In this document: in pieces, positions 8,241-17,470 of the stretch
How the letters are laid out: every line of letters starts with the position of its first letter
Numbering within the stretch: position 1 is the stretch's first letter
Assembly (NCBI RefSeq): GCF_026340975.1
Contig: NZ_JAPEOS010000001.1
Location: 1,634,501-1,698,500 of the forward strand
Length of the DNA: 64,000 bases
Origin: Streptomyces sp. NBC_01214
Lineage (GTDB): Bacteria > Actinomycetota > Actinomycetes > Streptomycetales > Streptomycetaceae
Direction of reading: 5' to 3'
The notes under the pieces: model-generated
What the model was told of the DNA's origin: nothing
Databases searched by the model: none
What the model saw: only the letters and a program-made list of their open reading frames with translations
Position numbers and translations under genes: made by a program

Positions 8241-10163
8241 ATGACCGAGTCGGTCTTCCCTCAGCTTGAGGCCCTGCTTCCGCATGTGCAGAAGCCCATC
8301 CAGTACGTCGGCGGTGAACTCAACTCCACGGTCAAGGAGTGGGAGAGCTGCGACGTCCGCTGGGCGCTCATGTACCCGGACGCGTACGAAGTCGGGCTGC
8401 CCAACCAGGGCGTCATGATCCTGTACGAGGTGCTCAACGAGCGCGAGGGCGTCCTCGCCGAGCGCACCTACAGCGTGTGGCCCGACCTCGAAGAACTGAT
8501 GCGCGAGCACAAGGTGCCGCAGTTCACCGTGGACAGCCACCGCCCGGTCTCCGCCTTCGACGTGTTCGGCCTGTCCTTCTCCACGGAGCTGGGCTACACC
8601 AACATGCTCACGGCCCTGGACCTCGCAGGCATCCCGCTGGAGGCCCGCAACCGCACCGTCGACCACCCGATCGTCCTCGCGGGCGGCCACGCGGCCTTCA
8701 ACCCCGAGCCGATCGCGGAGTTCATCGACTGCGCGGTCATCGGCGACGGCGAGCAGGCCGTCCTCGACATGACCGAGATCATCCGCACCTGGAAGGCCGA
8801 GGGGCGGCCGGGCGGGCGCGAAGAGGTCCTCCTCCGTCTCGCCAAGACCGGCAACGTCTACGTGCCGGGCTTCTACGACGTCGAGTACCTGCCGGACGGC
8901 CGCATCGGCCGTGTCGTGCCCAACCGCTCCGGCGTGCCGTGGCGCGTGTCCAAGCACACCGTCATGGACCTCGACGAGTGGCCGTACCCCAAGCAGCCCC
9001 TGGTCCCGCTCGCCGAGACCGTCCACGAGCGCATGTCCGTGGAGATCTTCCGCGGCTGCACCCGCGGCTGCCGTTTCTGCCAGGCCGGCATGATCACGCG
9101 CCCCGTGCGGGAGCGAAGCATCACCGGCATCGGCGAGATGGTGGAGAAGGGTCTGAAGGCCACCGGCTTCGAGGAGGTCGGCCTCCTCTCCCTGTCCTCC
9201 GCGGACCACACCGAGATCGCCGACATCGCCAAGGGCCTCGCCGACCGCTACACGGACGACAAGGTGGGCCTGTCCCTGCCGTCGACCCGCGTGGACGCGT
9301 TCAACGTGGACCTGGCCAACGAGCTGACCCGCAACGGTCGCCGCTCCGGCCTGACCTTCGCCCCCGAGGGCGGCTCCGAGCGCATGCGCAAGGTCATCAA
9401 CAAGATGGTCTCGGAAGAGGACCTGATCCGGACGGTGGCCACCGCGTACGGCAACGGCTGGCGCCAGGTGAAGCTGTACTTCATGTGCGGCCTGCCCACC
9501 GAGACCGACGAGGACGTGCTCCAGATCGGCGACATGGCGGTCAACGTCATCGCCAAGGGCCGCGAGGTCTCCGGCCAGAACGACATCCGCTGCACGGTGT
9601 CCATCGGCGGGTTCGTGCCCAAGCCGCACACCCCCTTCCAGTGGGCGCCGCAGCTGTCGGCCGAGGAGACGGACGCCCGCCTGGGCAAGCTCCGCGACAA
9701 GATCCGCGGCGACAAGAAGTACGGCCGCTCCATCGGCTTCCGCTACCACGACGGCAAGCCGGGCATCGTCGAAGGCCTCCTCTCGCGCGGTGACCGCCGC
9801 ATCGGCGACGTCATCCGCGCCGTGTACGAGTCGGGCGGCCGCTTCGACGGCTGGCGCGAGCACTTCAGCTACGACCGCTGGATGGAGGCGGCCGAGAAGA
9901 CGCTGCCCGCCTACGGCGTGGACGTGGCCTGGTACACGACCCGCGAGCGCACCTACGAGGAGGTCCTGCCCTGGGACCACCTGGACTCCGGTCTCGACAA
10001 GGACTGGCTCTGGGAGGACTGGCAGGACGCCCTCGACGAGACCGAGGTCGACGACTGCCGCTGGACCCCGTGCTTCGACTGCGGCGTGTGTCCTCAGATG
10101 CAGACCGAGATCCAGATCGGCCCCACCGGCAAGAAGCTGTTGCCGCTGTCCGTCGTGAAGTAA
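8241..10163 (+). CDS. Radical SAM protein (TIGR03960-type)
   Basis: A 640-aa radical SAM protein. The [4Fe-4S]-binding CxxxCxxC motif is in RGCTRGCRFCQAG. The N-terminal part looks like a B12-binding-type fold (MYPDAYEVGLPNQGVMILYEVLN, LAGGHAAFNPEP), and the C-terminus has a second Cys cluster (CFDCGVCPQ). It matches the uncharacterised family usually encoded next to a TIGR03936 'radical SAM-linked' protein and RNase E/G, as here. The reaction is unknown; the link to rne and ribosomal genes hints at RNA modification, which is inference. Start ATG 8241; the frame also opens at TTG 8202. TACGCT at 8197-8202 may be a -10. Confidence 0.88.
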   Translation: MTESVFPQLEALLPHVQKPIQYVGGELNSTVKEWESCDVRWALMYPDAYEVGLPNQGVMILYEVLNEREGVLAERTYSVWPDLEELMREHKVPQFTVDSHRPVSAFDVFGLSFSTELGYTNMLTALDLAGIPLEARNRTVDHPIVLAGGHAAFNPEPIAEFIDCAVIGDGEQAVLDMTEIIRTWKAEGRPGGREEVLLRLAKTGNVYVPGFYDVEYLPDGRIGRVVPNRSGVPWRVSKHTVMDLDEWPYPKQPLVPLAETVHERMSVEIFRGCTRGCRFCQAGMITRPVRERSITGIGEMVEKGLKATGFEEVGLLSLSSADHTEIADIAKGLADRYTDDKVGLSLPSTRVDAFNVDLANELTRNGRRSGLTFAPEGGSERMRKVINKMVSEEDLIRTVATAYGNGWRQVKLYFMCGLPTETDEDVLQIGDMAVNVIAKGREVSGQNDIRCTVSIGGFVPKPHTPFQWAPQLSAEETDARLGKLRDKIRGDKKYGRSIGFRYHDGKPGIVEGLLSRGDRRIGDVIRAVYESGGRFDGWREHFSYDRWMEAAEKTLPAYGVDVAWYTTRERTYEEVLPWDHLDSGLDKDWLWEDWQDALDETEVDDCRWTPCFDCGVCPQMQTEIQIGPTGKKLLPLSVVK

Positions 10164-10178
10164 CCGTTGGGTCACGAG

Positions 10179-10207
10179 AGGCCCCCGCCCGCAACGGGTG
10201 GGGGCCT
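10179..10207 (+). terminator. Terminator after the radical SAM gene
   Basis: 13-bp G/C-rich stem (10179-10191/10195-10207, one G-U pair) with a 3-nt loop, 15 nt after the stop codon. It lies just before the start of the repeat membrane protein and suggests that gene has its own promoter. Confidence 0.75.
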
Positions 10208-10226
10208 CCGTCGTGTCCTCACCTGC

Positions 10227-11312
10227 ATGGAAACGGACAAGCGGCCTCCGGCCGGCGGTGGCGACGGGTGCCTGGTGGGCGTCATCAGGGTCCCCGTGAA
10301 GGTCGTCGCCGTACTCGTCGTACTGCCCGTACGAGTGGTCTGGGAACTGCTGGTCGCCGGGGGCCGGGCCGTGCACCGGCACGTCCTGCGGCCGCTGTAC
10401 GTCCACGTCCTCGAGCCGCTGCTCCGGGCGTTGGGCTGGCTGCTGACCGCCCTGTTCAAGCTGGTCTTCGTCTGGCCGTGGGTCGGGCTGTGGCGGTACG
10501 TGATCGTTCCGGTCGGCCAGGGGCTGACATGGGTGTGGCGGGGTCTGTACGGCCAGGTGCTGGCGCCGGCCGGGCGGTTCCTGACCGTCCGCCTCCTGCG
10601 TCCGCTCGGGGAAGCGCTGGCCTGGGTCGGCCGGGGTGGCATGCGCTACCTGCTCGCGCCCCTCGCCAAGGGCGTCGGCTGGATCGGATGGGCCCTCGGC
10701 ATGACGTTGTTCGTGTGGCCGTGGGTCGGGCTGTGGCGCTACGTGCTCGCGCCCGTCGGCCGCGGGATCGTGTGGCTGGCCGCAGTGTTCCACCGGTACG
10801 TGCTGCGTCCCGTCGGCCTGGGGCTCGTATGGCTGGCGGTCGCGGTGTTCCGGTATCTGCTGCGTCCGGTCGGGCTGGGCTTCGTATGGCTGGCGGTCGC
10901 CGGGTACCGGTACCTGCTGCGGCCCGTCGGGCTCGGCGTCGCGTGGCTGGCCGTCGCCCTGTACCGGTACGTGCTCGCGCCGGTCGGGCAGGTCCTCGTA
11001 TGGGCCTGGCACGTGGCCGGGCGGATCGTCGGCGCCCTGTGGCGGGGGCTCAAGTGGGTCGGTTGGGTGCTGGTCGGCTGGCCCGCCTCCCGGGTGTACC
11101 GGCACGTGCTCACCCCCGTCGGGCACGCCGTGCGCGAGGTCTGGCGGAGCGGTCGCGCCGCGGTCCGCGAGGCGCGCGCCACCGTACGCCGAGCGCTGTT
11201 CGGTGCTCCTCCCGTGGAACCGTCGAGGTCACGGGCGCGTACTCTGGGTAGTACGACAGCCGCCCACGCGGCACCCGCTGACGAGATCTCCTTGCCCCGA
11301 CGGCAGGGGTGA
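10227..11312 (+). CDS. Repeat-built integral membrane protein of unknown function
   Basis: A 361-aa protein I do not recognise. It is almost entirely hydrophobic stretches punctuated by Arg-Tyr and Pro. From about residue 171 it has five tandem 19-residue units of the type RYVLRPVGLGLVWLAVAVF, encoded by exact 57-bp periods at 10737, 10794, 10851, 10908 and 10965. Diverged relatives (WPWVGLWRYVIVPVG and WPWVGLWRYVLAPVG) occur earlier. Each unit could be one short membrane or re-entrant helix starting with Arg. The N-terminus (METDKRPPAGGGDG) and the Arg/Ala-rich C-terminus are polar. The start at ATG 10227 is tentative because no clear ribosome binding site is visible. It separates the two radical SAM partner genes. 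Confidence 0.7.
   Translation: METDKRPPAGGGDGCLVGVIRVPVKVVAVLVVLPVRVVWELLVAGGRAVHRHVLRPLYVHVLEPLLRALGWLLTALFKLVFVWPWVGLWRYVIVPVGQGLTWVWRGLYGQVLAPAGRFLTVRLLRPLGEALAWVGRGGMRYLLAPLAKGVGWIGWALGMTLFVWPWVGLWRYVLAPVGRGIVWLAAVFHRYVLRPVGLGLVWLAVAVFRYLLRPVGLGFVWLAVAGYRYLLRPVGLGVAWLAVALYRYVLAPVGQVLVWAWHVAGRIVGALWRGLKWVGWVLVGWPASRVYRHVLTPVGHAVREVWRSGRAAVREARATVRRALFGAPPVEPSRSRARTLGSTTAAHAAPADEISLPRRQG
10737..11021 (+). repeat. Five tandem 57-bp coding repeats
   Basis: Five in-frame units of exactly 57 bp start at 10737, 10794, 10851, 10908 and 10965, each encoding a 19-residue RY[VL]L[RA]PVG unit. The middle three are closest to each other. Period and reading frame are conserved, so they are coding repeats, not a CRISPR array. 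Confidence 0.85.
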
Positions 11313-11380
11313 GCCGGAGCGGGTCGACAGACCTCAGGGCGACGCGCGAGCCGCGGAGCCCCGCACAAGGAGAAGAACCA

Positions 11381-12202
11381 CTGGGCAAGCGACAGCCCGA
11401 AGGCCCGCCTCCCGCACCGGTGGTGCAGCGCATCCGACTGCGCTACACCAAGCGCGGCCGCCTCCGGTTCACCAGCCACCGTGACTTCCAGCGCGCCTTC
11501 GAGCGGGCCCTGCGCCGCGCCGAGGTGCCGATGGCGTACTCGGCCGGCTTCACCCCGCACCCGCGCGTCTCGTACGCGAACGCCGCCCCGACCGGCACCG
11601 GCAGCGAGGCCGAGTACCTGGAGATCGCCCTCGCAGAGCCCCGCGACCCGCACAAGCTCCGCGAGCTGCTCGACGAGTCGATGCCCACCGGACTCGACAT
11701 CATCGACGCCGTCGAGGCCCGCACCTCGGGCCTCGCGGACCGGCTGACCGCCTCCGTCTGGGAGCTGCGCCTGGACGGAGTGGAGCTCGCCGAGGCCGAG
11801 CGGGCCGTGTCGGCCTTCCTCGCCGCCGAGAACGTGGAGGTGCAGCGCCGGACCAAGAACGGAATGCGGACCTTCGACACGCGTGGCGCGGTCGTCAGTC
11901 TCGAAGCGCTTCCCGCCCCGGCTGATAGGCCGCTGGACAATGCCTGTGCGATACTGCGGCTGGTTGTTCGGCATCTGACACCTGCCGTGCGACCCGACGA
12001 CGTCCTGTCCGGTCTCCGAGCTGTGGCCGACCTGGCGCCGCCGGTCCCCTCAGCGGTGACCAGGCTGGCGCAGGGGCTCTTCGACGAGGAGTCCGGCACG
12101 GTGACCGACCCGCTCGCGCCCGACCGCGAGGCTGACACGGCCGCTCCACCCACGGCCGCCGTAGCAGCCGACGCGACGGCGCCGGAAGGTCCCGCCGCGT
12201 AA
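11381..12202 (+). CDS. Radical SAM-linked protein (TIGR03936/DUF2344)
   Basis: A 273-aa protein of the family that partners the radical SAM protein at 8241. Its N-terminus has the characteristic RIRLRYTKRGRLRFTSHRDF and then AGFTPHPRVSYANAAPTGTGSE. The C-terminal tail is Ala/Pro/Asp-rich and probably disordered. The function is unknown. The best start is CTG 11381 (product GKRQPEGPP...), because AAGGAGA at 11368-11374 is an excellent ribosome binding site 6 nt upstream. The alternative GTG 11309 overlaps the previous stop, adds 24 non-conserved residues and has no good ribosome binding site. Confidence 0.85.
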   Translation: MGKRQPEGPPPAPVVQRIRLRYTKRGRLRFTSHRDFQRAFERALRRAEVPMAYSAGFTPHPRVSYANAAPTGTGSEAEYLEIALAEPRDPHKLRELLDESMPTGLDIIDAVEARTSGLADRLTASVWELRLDGVELAEAERAVSAFLAAENVEVQRRTKNGMRTFDTRGAVVSLEALPAPADRPLDNACAILRLVVRHLTPAVRPDDVLSGLRAVADLAPPVPSAVTRLAQGLFDEESGTVTDPLAPDREADTAAPPTAAVAADATAPEGPAA

Positions 12203-12437
12203 GGAACGCCGTCGTCGCGCAGCCCTGGCACTCGGGAGCCACCTGGGTCGGGCCGCGCACAGACCTGAAGACTTCCGCCAGGCCGTACGGACAAGACGTA
12301 CGGAACCGGCGGCCATGGACTACAGCTCCCGTGTGGCGAACGCGCCCCGGAGGCCGGTTCCGCGCTCATTACGCGGAGCCGTGCCGGACCGGAAGTCAGC
12401 CGCGGCGCCCGGGAGCGTGACGGGAGAACCGCCCGCA

Positions 12438-15400
12438 ATGCTCAACAACGAAAACGACACCACCCCTGCTGGTAGCGCCGACAACGGCAGCCCCAGCGAC
12501 AACCTGCCGCCGCGCCGTCGCCGCCGTGCCGCCTCCCGGCCCGCGGGCCCGCCCGGTGGCGCCGTCGCCGAGACGGCCCCGGTGACCGAGGCCGCCCCGG
12601 CCGCCCCCGCCGAAGAGGCCGCTCCGGCCGCCGCCCCCGCTCGTCCCCGCCGCCGCGCGACCCGCGCCGTGGCCGCCCCGGCGACCCCGGCCGCCGAGGC
12701 CGTCGTCGTCGAGACCCCGGCCGCCGAGCCGGTGGCCCCTGCCGCCGCCCCCGCCGCCGAGGAGCCCGCCGCTCCCGCTCCGCGGACCCGTCGCCGCGCG
12801 ACCCGCGCCGTCGCCGCCCCGGAGGCTCCGACCGCCGTGGTCGAGGCCGCGCCCGTGGTGGAGGAGCAGGCTCCGGCCGCTCCGGCGCCGCGTGCCCGTC
12901 GTCGTGCCACTCGCGCCGTGACCGCTCCGGCCGCCGAGGCCGCTGCCGTGGTCGAGGCTCCCGCCGCCGAGCCGGCGCCCGTGGTGGAGGAGGAGGCTCC
13001 GGCCGCTCCGGCGCCGCGTGCCCGTCGTCGTGCCACCCGTGCCGTGACCGCTCCGGCCGCCGAGGCCGCTGCCGTGGTCGAGGCTCCCGCCGCCGAGCCG
13101 GCGCCCGTGGTGGAGGAGGAGGCTCCGGCCGCTCCGGCGCCGCGTGCCCGTCGTCGTGCCACCCGTGCCGTGACCGCTCCGGCCGCCGAGGCCGCTGCCG
13201 TGGTCGAGGCTCCCGCCGCCGAGCCGGCGCCCGTCGTGGAGGAGGAGGCCCCCAAGGCCGTCCGCGCCGTGACCGTCGCCGACGCCGTGGACTCGCCCAA
13301 GCGCGGCGGCCGCCGCCGCGCCACCCGCTCCGCCGCTCCGGCCGCCGCCCCGCAGCCCGTCGCCGAGAGCGCCGAGCCGGCCGCCCCGGCCCGCGCCCGC
13401 CGCGCTGCGCGTCCCGCCGTGGCCGTCTTCCAGGCCCCGGTCTTCGCCGAGCCGATGTTCCAGACCCCCGAGACCGCTGCCATGGCCGCCGCGGCCGCTC
13501 GCGCCGCCGCCCCGGCCGAAGAGGTCGAGGAGGAAGAGGAGACCGAGTTCGAGGCCGAGGTCACCGCGGCCCCCGTCGCGCAGCCCGCCGGTCGCCGCCG
13601 TCGCCGTGGTCGCGGCGCCGCCGAGGCCGCTCCGGTCGCCGAGCCCGCCCCCGTCTCCCTTCCCGAGGTGCTCGCGGAGGAGCCGGAGGCCGAGGCCGCC
13701 GAGCTGGACGAGGAGTCCGCCGACTTCGAAGAGGGCGACGAGTCGGGCGAGCGCCCGTCGCGCCGCCGCCGTCGTGGTGGCCGTCGCCGCCGTCGCGGTG
13801 AGGCCGCCGACCTCGACGAGTCCGCCGAGGACGAGGCCGAGGGCGCCGAGCAGGAGACCGCCGAGCGGGACGCCGAGGAGGAAGAGGACGAGGAGGCCGA
13901 CGAGGCCCTCGGCTCCAGCTCCAGCCGCCGTCGCCGCCGTCGCCGTCGCCGTAGTGGCGAGGGCCCTGCCGAGGCCGCCGAAGCCGGCGACGAGGACGGC
14001 GTGCGCACCGTCGTCAAGGTCCGCGAACCGCGCCCCGCGCGGGAGAAGGCCGAGTCCTCCGACGAGGTCCAGTCCATCAAGGGCTCGACCCGCCTGGAGG
14101 CGAAGAAGCAGCGCCGCCGCGAGGGCCGCGAGCAGGGCCGCCGACGCGTGCCGATCATCACCGAGGCCGAGTTCCTGGCCCGCCGCGAGGCCGTCGAGCG
14201 CGTCATGGTCGTCCGCCAGGCCGGCGAGCGCACCCAGATCGGCGTCCTCGAGGACAACGTGCTCGTCGAGCACTACGTCAACAAGGAAGAGGCCACCTCG
14301 TACGTCGGCAACGTCTACCTGGGCAAGGTCCAGAACGTGCTGCCGTCGATGGAGGCCGCCTTCATCGACATCGGCAAGGGCCGCAACGCGGTCCTGTACG
14401 CCGGTGAGGTCAACTTCGAGGCGCTCGGCATGGCCAACGGGCCGCGCCGCATCGAGTCCGCCCTCAAGTCCGGCCAGTCCGTCCTGGTGCAGGTCACCAA
14501 GGATCCGATCGGCCACAAGGGCGCCCGCCTGACCAGCCAGGTCTCGCTGCCCGGCCGCTACCTGGTCTACGTGCCCGAGGGCTCGATGACCGGCATCAGC
14601 CGCAAGCTGCCCGACACCGAGCGCGCGCGTCTGAAGACCATCCTCAAGAAGATCGTCCCCGAGGACGCGGGCGTCATCGTGCGCACCGCCGCCGAGGGTG
14701 CGAGCGAGGACGAGCTGCGCCGCGACGTCGAGCGCCTGCAGGCCCAGTGGGAGGACATCCAGAAGAAGTCGAAGCAGATCTCGACCTCTTCGCCGAGCCT
14801 GCTGTACGGCGAGCCGGACATGACCGTCCGCGTCGTGCGCGACATCTTCAACGAGGACTTCTCGAAGGTCATCGTCAGCGGCGACGGCGCCTGGGAGACC
14901 ATCCACGGCTACGTGAACCACGTGGCCCCGGACCTGGCCGACCGGCTGTCCCGCTGGACCTCCGAGGTCGACGTCTTCGCGACGTACCGGATCGACGAGC
15001 AGCTCGCCAAGGCGCTCGACCGCAAGGTGTGGCTGCCCTCGGGCGGCTCGCTTGTGATCGACAAGACCGAGGCGATGATCGTCATCGACGTCAACACCGG
15101 CAAGTTCACCGGTCAGGGCGGCAACCTCGAAGAGACCGTCACCAGGAACAACCTGGAGGCGGCCGAGGAGATCGTGCGCCAGCTGCGGCTGCGCGACCTG
15201 GGCGGCATCGTCGTCATCGACTTCATCGACATGGTCCTGGAGTCCAACCGCGACCTGGTCCTGCGGCGCATGCTGGAGTGCCTGGGCCGTGACCGTACGA
15301 AGCACCAGGTCGCCGAGGTCACCTCGCTGGGCCTGGTCCAGATGACCCGCAAGCGGGTGGGCCAGGGTCTGCTGGAGTCCTTCTCCGAGACCTGCGTCCA

Positions 15401-16418
15401 CTGCAACGGCCGCGGTGTCATCGTGCACATGGAGCAGCCGACCGCGATCGGCGGCGGTGGCAACGGCAAGCGCTCCAAGCGCCGCGGAGGTCGCGCCGAG
15501 TTCGACCAGCACGACCACGAGGTCGAGACGGTCGAGCCCGAGGCCTTCGAGTCCGAGGCGGAGGTGGCTGCCGAGGCGGCCGCGCCGCGCGCCCTGCCCG
15601 AGCCGGAGTTCGTCGCGGACGAGGAGCTCTACAGCAGCCCGGCCGAGGCCGAGGCCGCCGCGGGCATCAGCGGTCGCCGCAACCGGCGCCGCGCCACCCG
15701 CAAGGCGACCGCTCCGGCGGGCGCCCCGCGCGGTGCGGTCGCTCCGGACCGTGCTCCGGTCCAGGCTCCGGCTCCCGCGGCCGTGGACGAGCCGGTGACC
15801 GAGCCGGCCGAGACGGTGCTGGAGCCGGCTCCCGAGTTCGTCGCCGAGACCGCCGAGGTCGCGGAGGCGGTCGAGGAGGCCGCGCCGAAGGGCCGTACGC
15901 GTCGCCGCGCGACCCGTAAGGCCACCGCCCCGGCGGGCGCCCCGGCCCCCGCGGCCGAGGTGGCCCCGGAGCCGGAGCCGGTCGTCGTGCCGGAGCCCGA
16001 GCCCGAGGTCGTCGCCGAGGTCGAGGAGGCCCCCGTCGTGGAGGCCGCTCCGGCCCGCCCGCGTCGCCGTGCCACCCGCAAGGCCACCGCCCCCGCCGGC
16101 TCCCCGGCCGGCGCGGCAGAGGCCGCCGTGGTGGTCGTCGAGGCCCCGTCGCCCGAGGAAGCTCCCGCGGCTCCGGCCGAGGAAGCCGCACCGGTGGTCG
16201 AGGAGGCCGCACCGGCCAAGAAGGCCGCCAAGAAGGCCCCGGCCAAGAAGGCGACCGCGGCGAAGAAGGCCCCGGCCAAGAAGGCGGCGGCCGCCAAGAA
16301 GACCGTGGCCAAGAAGGCGGCCACGACCAAGAAGACCGCGGTGAAGCGGGCGACGAAGAAGACCGCGGCGGCGGAGCAGCAGACGCCTCCGTCCGTCTCG
16401 GCTCCGACCGAAGCCTGA
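12438..16418 (+). CDS. rne: Ribonuclease E/G family endoribonuclease, very long
   Basis: Endoribonuclease for mRNA decay and rRNA/tRNA processing. The 1326-aa product has three parts. Residues 1-590 are Ala/Pro/Glu-rich with recurring Arg motifs (RRRATRA) and tandem repeats. A catalytic core of about 590-1000 has the S1 region ([35 protein letters not shown]), catalytic Asp near 884 (VIDVNTGK) and 928 (VIDFIDM), and the Zn-link CVHC at 986-989. The C-terminal 330 residues are Ala/Glu/Arg-rich and end in a Lys/Ala tract like histone H1. ATG 12438 gives [12 protein letters not shown]. The preceding 235-nt gap has a 7-bp hairpin at 12283-12303 and no gene. Confidence 0.92.
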   Translation: MLNNENDTTPAGSADNGSPSDNLPPRRRRRAASRPAGPPGGAVAETAPVTEAAPAAPAEEAAPAAAPARPRRRATRAVAAPATPAAEAVVVETPAAEPVAPAAAPAAEEPAAPAPRTRRRATRAVAAPEAPTAVVEAAPVVEEQAPAAPAPRARRRATRAVTAPAAEAAAVVEAPAAEPAPVVEEEAPAAPAPRARRRATRAVTAPAAEAAAVVEAPAAEPAPVVEEEAPAAPAPRARRRATRAVTAPAAEAAAVVEAPAAEPAPVVEEEAPKAVRAVTVADAVDSPKRGGRRRATRSAAPAAAPQPVAESAEPAAPARARRAARPAVAVFQAPVFAEPMFQTPETAAMAAAAARAAAPAEEVEEEEETEFEAEVTAAPVAQPAGRRRRRGRGAAEAAPVAEPAPVSLPEVLAEEPEAEAAELDEESADFEEGDESGERPSRRRRRGGRRRRRGEAADLDESAEDEAEGAEQETAERDAEEEEDEEADEALGSSSSRRRRRRRRRSGEGPAEAAEAGDEDGVRTVVKVREPRPAREKAESSDEVQSIKGSTRLEAKKQRRREGREQGRRRVPIITEAEFLARREAVERVMVVRQAGERTQIGVLEDNVLVEHYVNKEEATSYVGNVYLGKVQNVLPSMEAAFIDIGKGRNAVLYAGEVNFEALGMANGPRRIESALKSGQSVLVQVTKDPIGHKGARLTSQVSLPGRYLVYVPEGSMTGISRKLPDTERARLKTILKKIVPEDAGVIVRTAAEGASEDELRRDVERLQAQWEDIQKKSKQISTSSPSLLYGEPDMTVRVVRDIFNEDFSKVIVSGDGAWETIHGYVNHVAPDLADRLSRWTSEVDVFATYRIDEQLAKALDRKVWLPSGGSLVIDKTEAMIVIDVNTGKFTGQGGNLEETVTRNNLEAAEEIVRQLRLRDLGGIVVIDFIDMVLESNRDLVLRRMLECLGRDRTKHQVAEVTSLGLVQMTRKRVGQGLLESFSETCVHCNGRGVIVHMEQPTAIGGGGNGKRSKRRGGRAEFDQHDHEVETVEPEAFESEAEVAAEAAAPRALPEPEFVADEELYSSPAEAEAAAGISGRRNRRRATRKATAPAGAPRGAVAPDRAPVQAPAPAAVDEPVTEPAETVLEPAPEFVAETAEVAEAVEEAAPKGRTRRRATRKATAPAGAPAPAAEVAPEPEPVVVPEPEPEVVAEVEEAPVVEAAPARPRRRATRKATAPAGSPAGAAEAAVVVVEAPSPEEAPAAPAEEAAPVVEEAAPAKKAAKKAPAKKATAAKKAPAKKAAAAKKTVAKKAATTKKTAVKRATKKTAAAEQQTPPSVSAPTEA
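12918..13253 (+). repeat. 126-bp tandem repeat inside rne
   Basis: Two full 126-bp units (12918-13043, 13044-13169) and a third of about 84 bp (13170-13253) are nearly identical at DNA level, differing at only a few positions. Each encodes a 42-residue unit that ends in [10 protein letters not shown] diverged unit precedes them. The high identity points to recent duplication, so copy number probably varies between strains. Confidence 0.88.
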
Positions 16419-16443
16419 TCCACCGCTGAGTGACACGACGTTC

Positions 16444-16471
16444 GTGGGCCCCGCCGAGTGGCGGGGCCCAC
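16444..16471 (+). terminator. Terminator after rne
   Basis: Perfect 12-bp G/C-rich stem (16444-16455/16460-16471) with loop GAGT, 25 nt after the rne stop. It separates rne from the rplU promoter just downstream. Confidence 0.8.
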
Positions 16472-16488
16472 GGCCGTACGGGCCCGGT

Positions 16489-16517
16489 TTGACCCTCCGG
16501 AACCGGCCCCGTAACCT
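16489..16517 (+). promoter_or_regulatory. rplU-rpmA promoter and long leader
   Basis: TTGACC (16489-16494), a 17-nt spacer and TAACCT (16512-16517) form a good vegetative (HrdB-type) promoter. Transcription from about 16524 would give a leader of some 180 nt before the rplU GTG at 16702. The leader contains small inverted repeats, one near 16647-16667. Ribosomal protein leaders are often autoregulatory sites, but I cannot fold this one reliably. Confidence 0.6.
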
Positions 16518-16701
16518 AGACCGTCGGCGTGTCTTAGAGAGCGCCGCGCTCCTGAGCACCTTCCTCACGTTCCGTACGCGCAAGCGTCGGGCGAGAGAGG
16601 CCGCTCGTCCAATCCGGATCGGTGCGGTTCCGCCTTCTCGGCGGGGCTTGCCTGAGCGGCTGGCTTCAGGAGCATCCGTCCCGAGTGAGAGAGAGATCCG
16701 C

Positions 16702-17022
16702 GTGTACGCCATCGTGCGCAGCGGTGGTCGCCAGCACAAGGTTGCTGTCGGCGACATCGTTGAGGTTGACAAGATTTCCACTGCCAAGGTTGGCGACACG
16801 GTCGAGCTCTCGACCCTGCTCGTTGTCGACGGCGAAGCCGTGACCAGCGACCCGTGGGTCCTGGCCGGCATCAAGGTCACGGCCGAGGTTGTGGACCACC
16901 ACAAGGGCGCCAAGATCGACATCCTGCGCTACAAGAACAAGACCGGCTACCGCCGTCGCCAGGGTCACCGCCAGCAGTACACGGCGATCAAGGTCACCGG
17001 TATCCCCGCGGCTGCGAAGTAA
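16702..17022 (+). CDS. rplU: 50S ribosomal protein L21
   Basis: A 106-aa ribosomal protein, the normal L21 length. [17 protein letters not shown] at the start and [21 protein letters not shown] near the end are diagnostic. It starts at GTG 16702, after GAGAGAGA. The Arg/Lys-rich C-terminal segment contacts 23S rRNA. rpmA follows 13 nt later, the standard L21-L27 pair, and obgE lies beyond a terminator. Confidence 0.97.
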   Translation: MYAIVRSGGRQHKVAVGDIVEVDKISTAKVGDTVELSTLLVVDGEAVTSDPWVLAGIKVTAEVVDHHKGAKIDILRYKNKTGYRRRQGHRQQYTAIKVTGIPAAAK

Positions 17023-17035
17023 GAGGGACTGAGAC

Positions 17036-17290
17036 ATGGCACACAAGAAGGGCGCATCGTCCACCCGGAACGGGCGCGACTCCAATGCCCAGCGGCTCGG
17101 CGTGAAGCGCTTCGGCGGTCAGGTCGTTTCCGCTGGTGAGATCCTCGTCCGCCAGCGCGGCACCCACTTCCACCCGGGTTCGGGTGTCGGTCGTGGTGGC
17201 GACGACACGCTGTTCGCGCTGCAGGCCGGTTCGGTCCAGTTCGGCACGCACCGTGGCCGCAAGGTCGTCAACATCGTTCCGGCCGCCTGA
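17036..17290 (+). CDS. rpmA: 50S ribosomal protein L27
   Basis: An 84-aa L27 beginning [20 protein letters not shown], with the full [22 protein letters not shown] core. The short flexible N-terminus (AHKKGA) reaches the peptidyl transferase centre and is present from the start, with no cleavable extension of the Firmicutes type. GAGGGACTGAG precedes the ATG. Co-transcribed with rplU; a very long hairpin follows. Confidence 0.97.
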   Translation: MAHKKGASSTRNGRDSNAQRLGVKRFGGQVVSAGEILVRQRGTHFHPGSGVGRGGDDTLFALQAGSVQFGTHRGRKVVNIVPAA

Positions 17291-17325
17291 TCCAGCTCCT
17301 GCTGATCTAGCGCGTTCGTAACCTC

Positions 17326-17382
17326 CCGAGGGCGGATCTCAGCTCTTCCCGGCGCAAGCCGGGAAGAGAGGTCCGCCCTCGG
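17326..17382 (+). terminator. Long hairpin terminator after rpmA
   Basis: A stem of about 25 bp with a small internal bulge (outer arm 17326-17339/17369-17382, inner arm 17343-17353/17358-17368) and a GCAA loop. One of the strongest hairpins in the window; it should end the rplU-rpmA transcript before obgE. Confidence 0.85.
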
Positions 17383-17470
17383 CGCGTTGTCATACAGACC
17401 ACGTTTTAATGGGCAGTGGTAGTCATACGACCTGCCCGGGACATTCCCGTATGTATCTGGAGGAACACCC

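Noticed and set aside
10737..11021. CRISPR-like array of 57-bp periods
   Set aside because: There are no unique spacers. The period is a multiple of three, in frame, and the units encode a repeated peptide.
8166..11126. A 986-codon minus-strand frame opposite the radical SAM and repeat membrane genes
   Set aside because: Shadow of two real genes; it crosses a terminator and has no recognisable protein features.
12315..12437. Longer N-terminus of RNase E from ATG 12315
   Set aside because: The added 41 residues are Arg/Pro-rich and unlike the [12 protein letters not shown] start that resembles other Streptomyces; the stretch carries a hairpin typical of a leader. Still uncertain.
12918..13253. 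CRISPR or mobile repeat at the 126-bp units
   Set aside because: Repeats are in frame inside rne, contiguous and without spacers; they are coding tandem duplications.
12396..16922. A 1508-codon open frame on the minus strand opposite rne and rplU
   Set aside because: Its composition is a mirror of the repetitive rne coding strand (Gly/Leu/Arg strings), with no domain or start signal. High GC removes stop codons and creates such frames.
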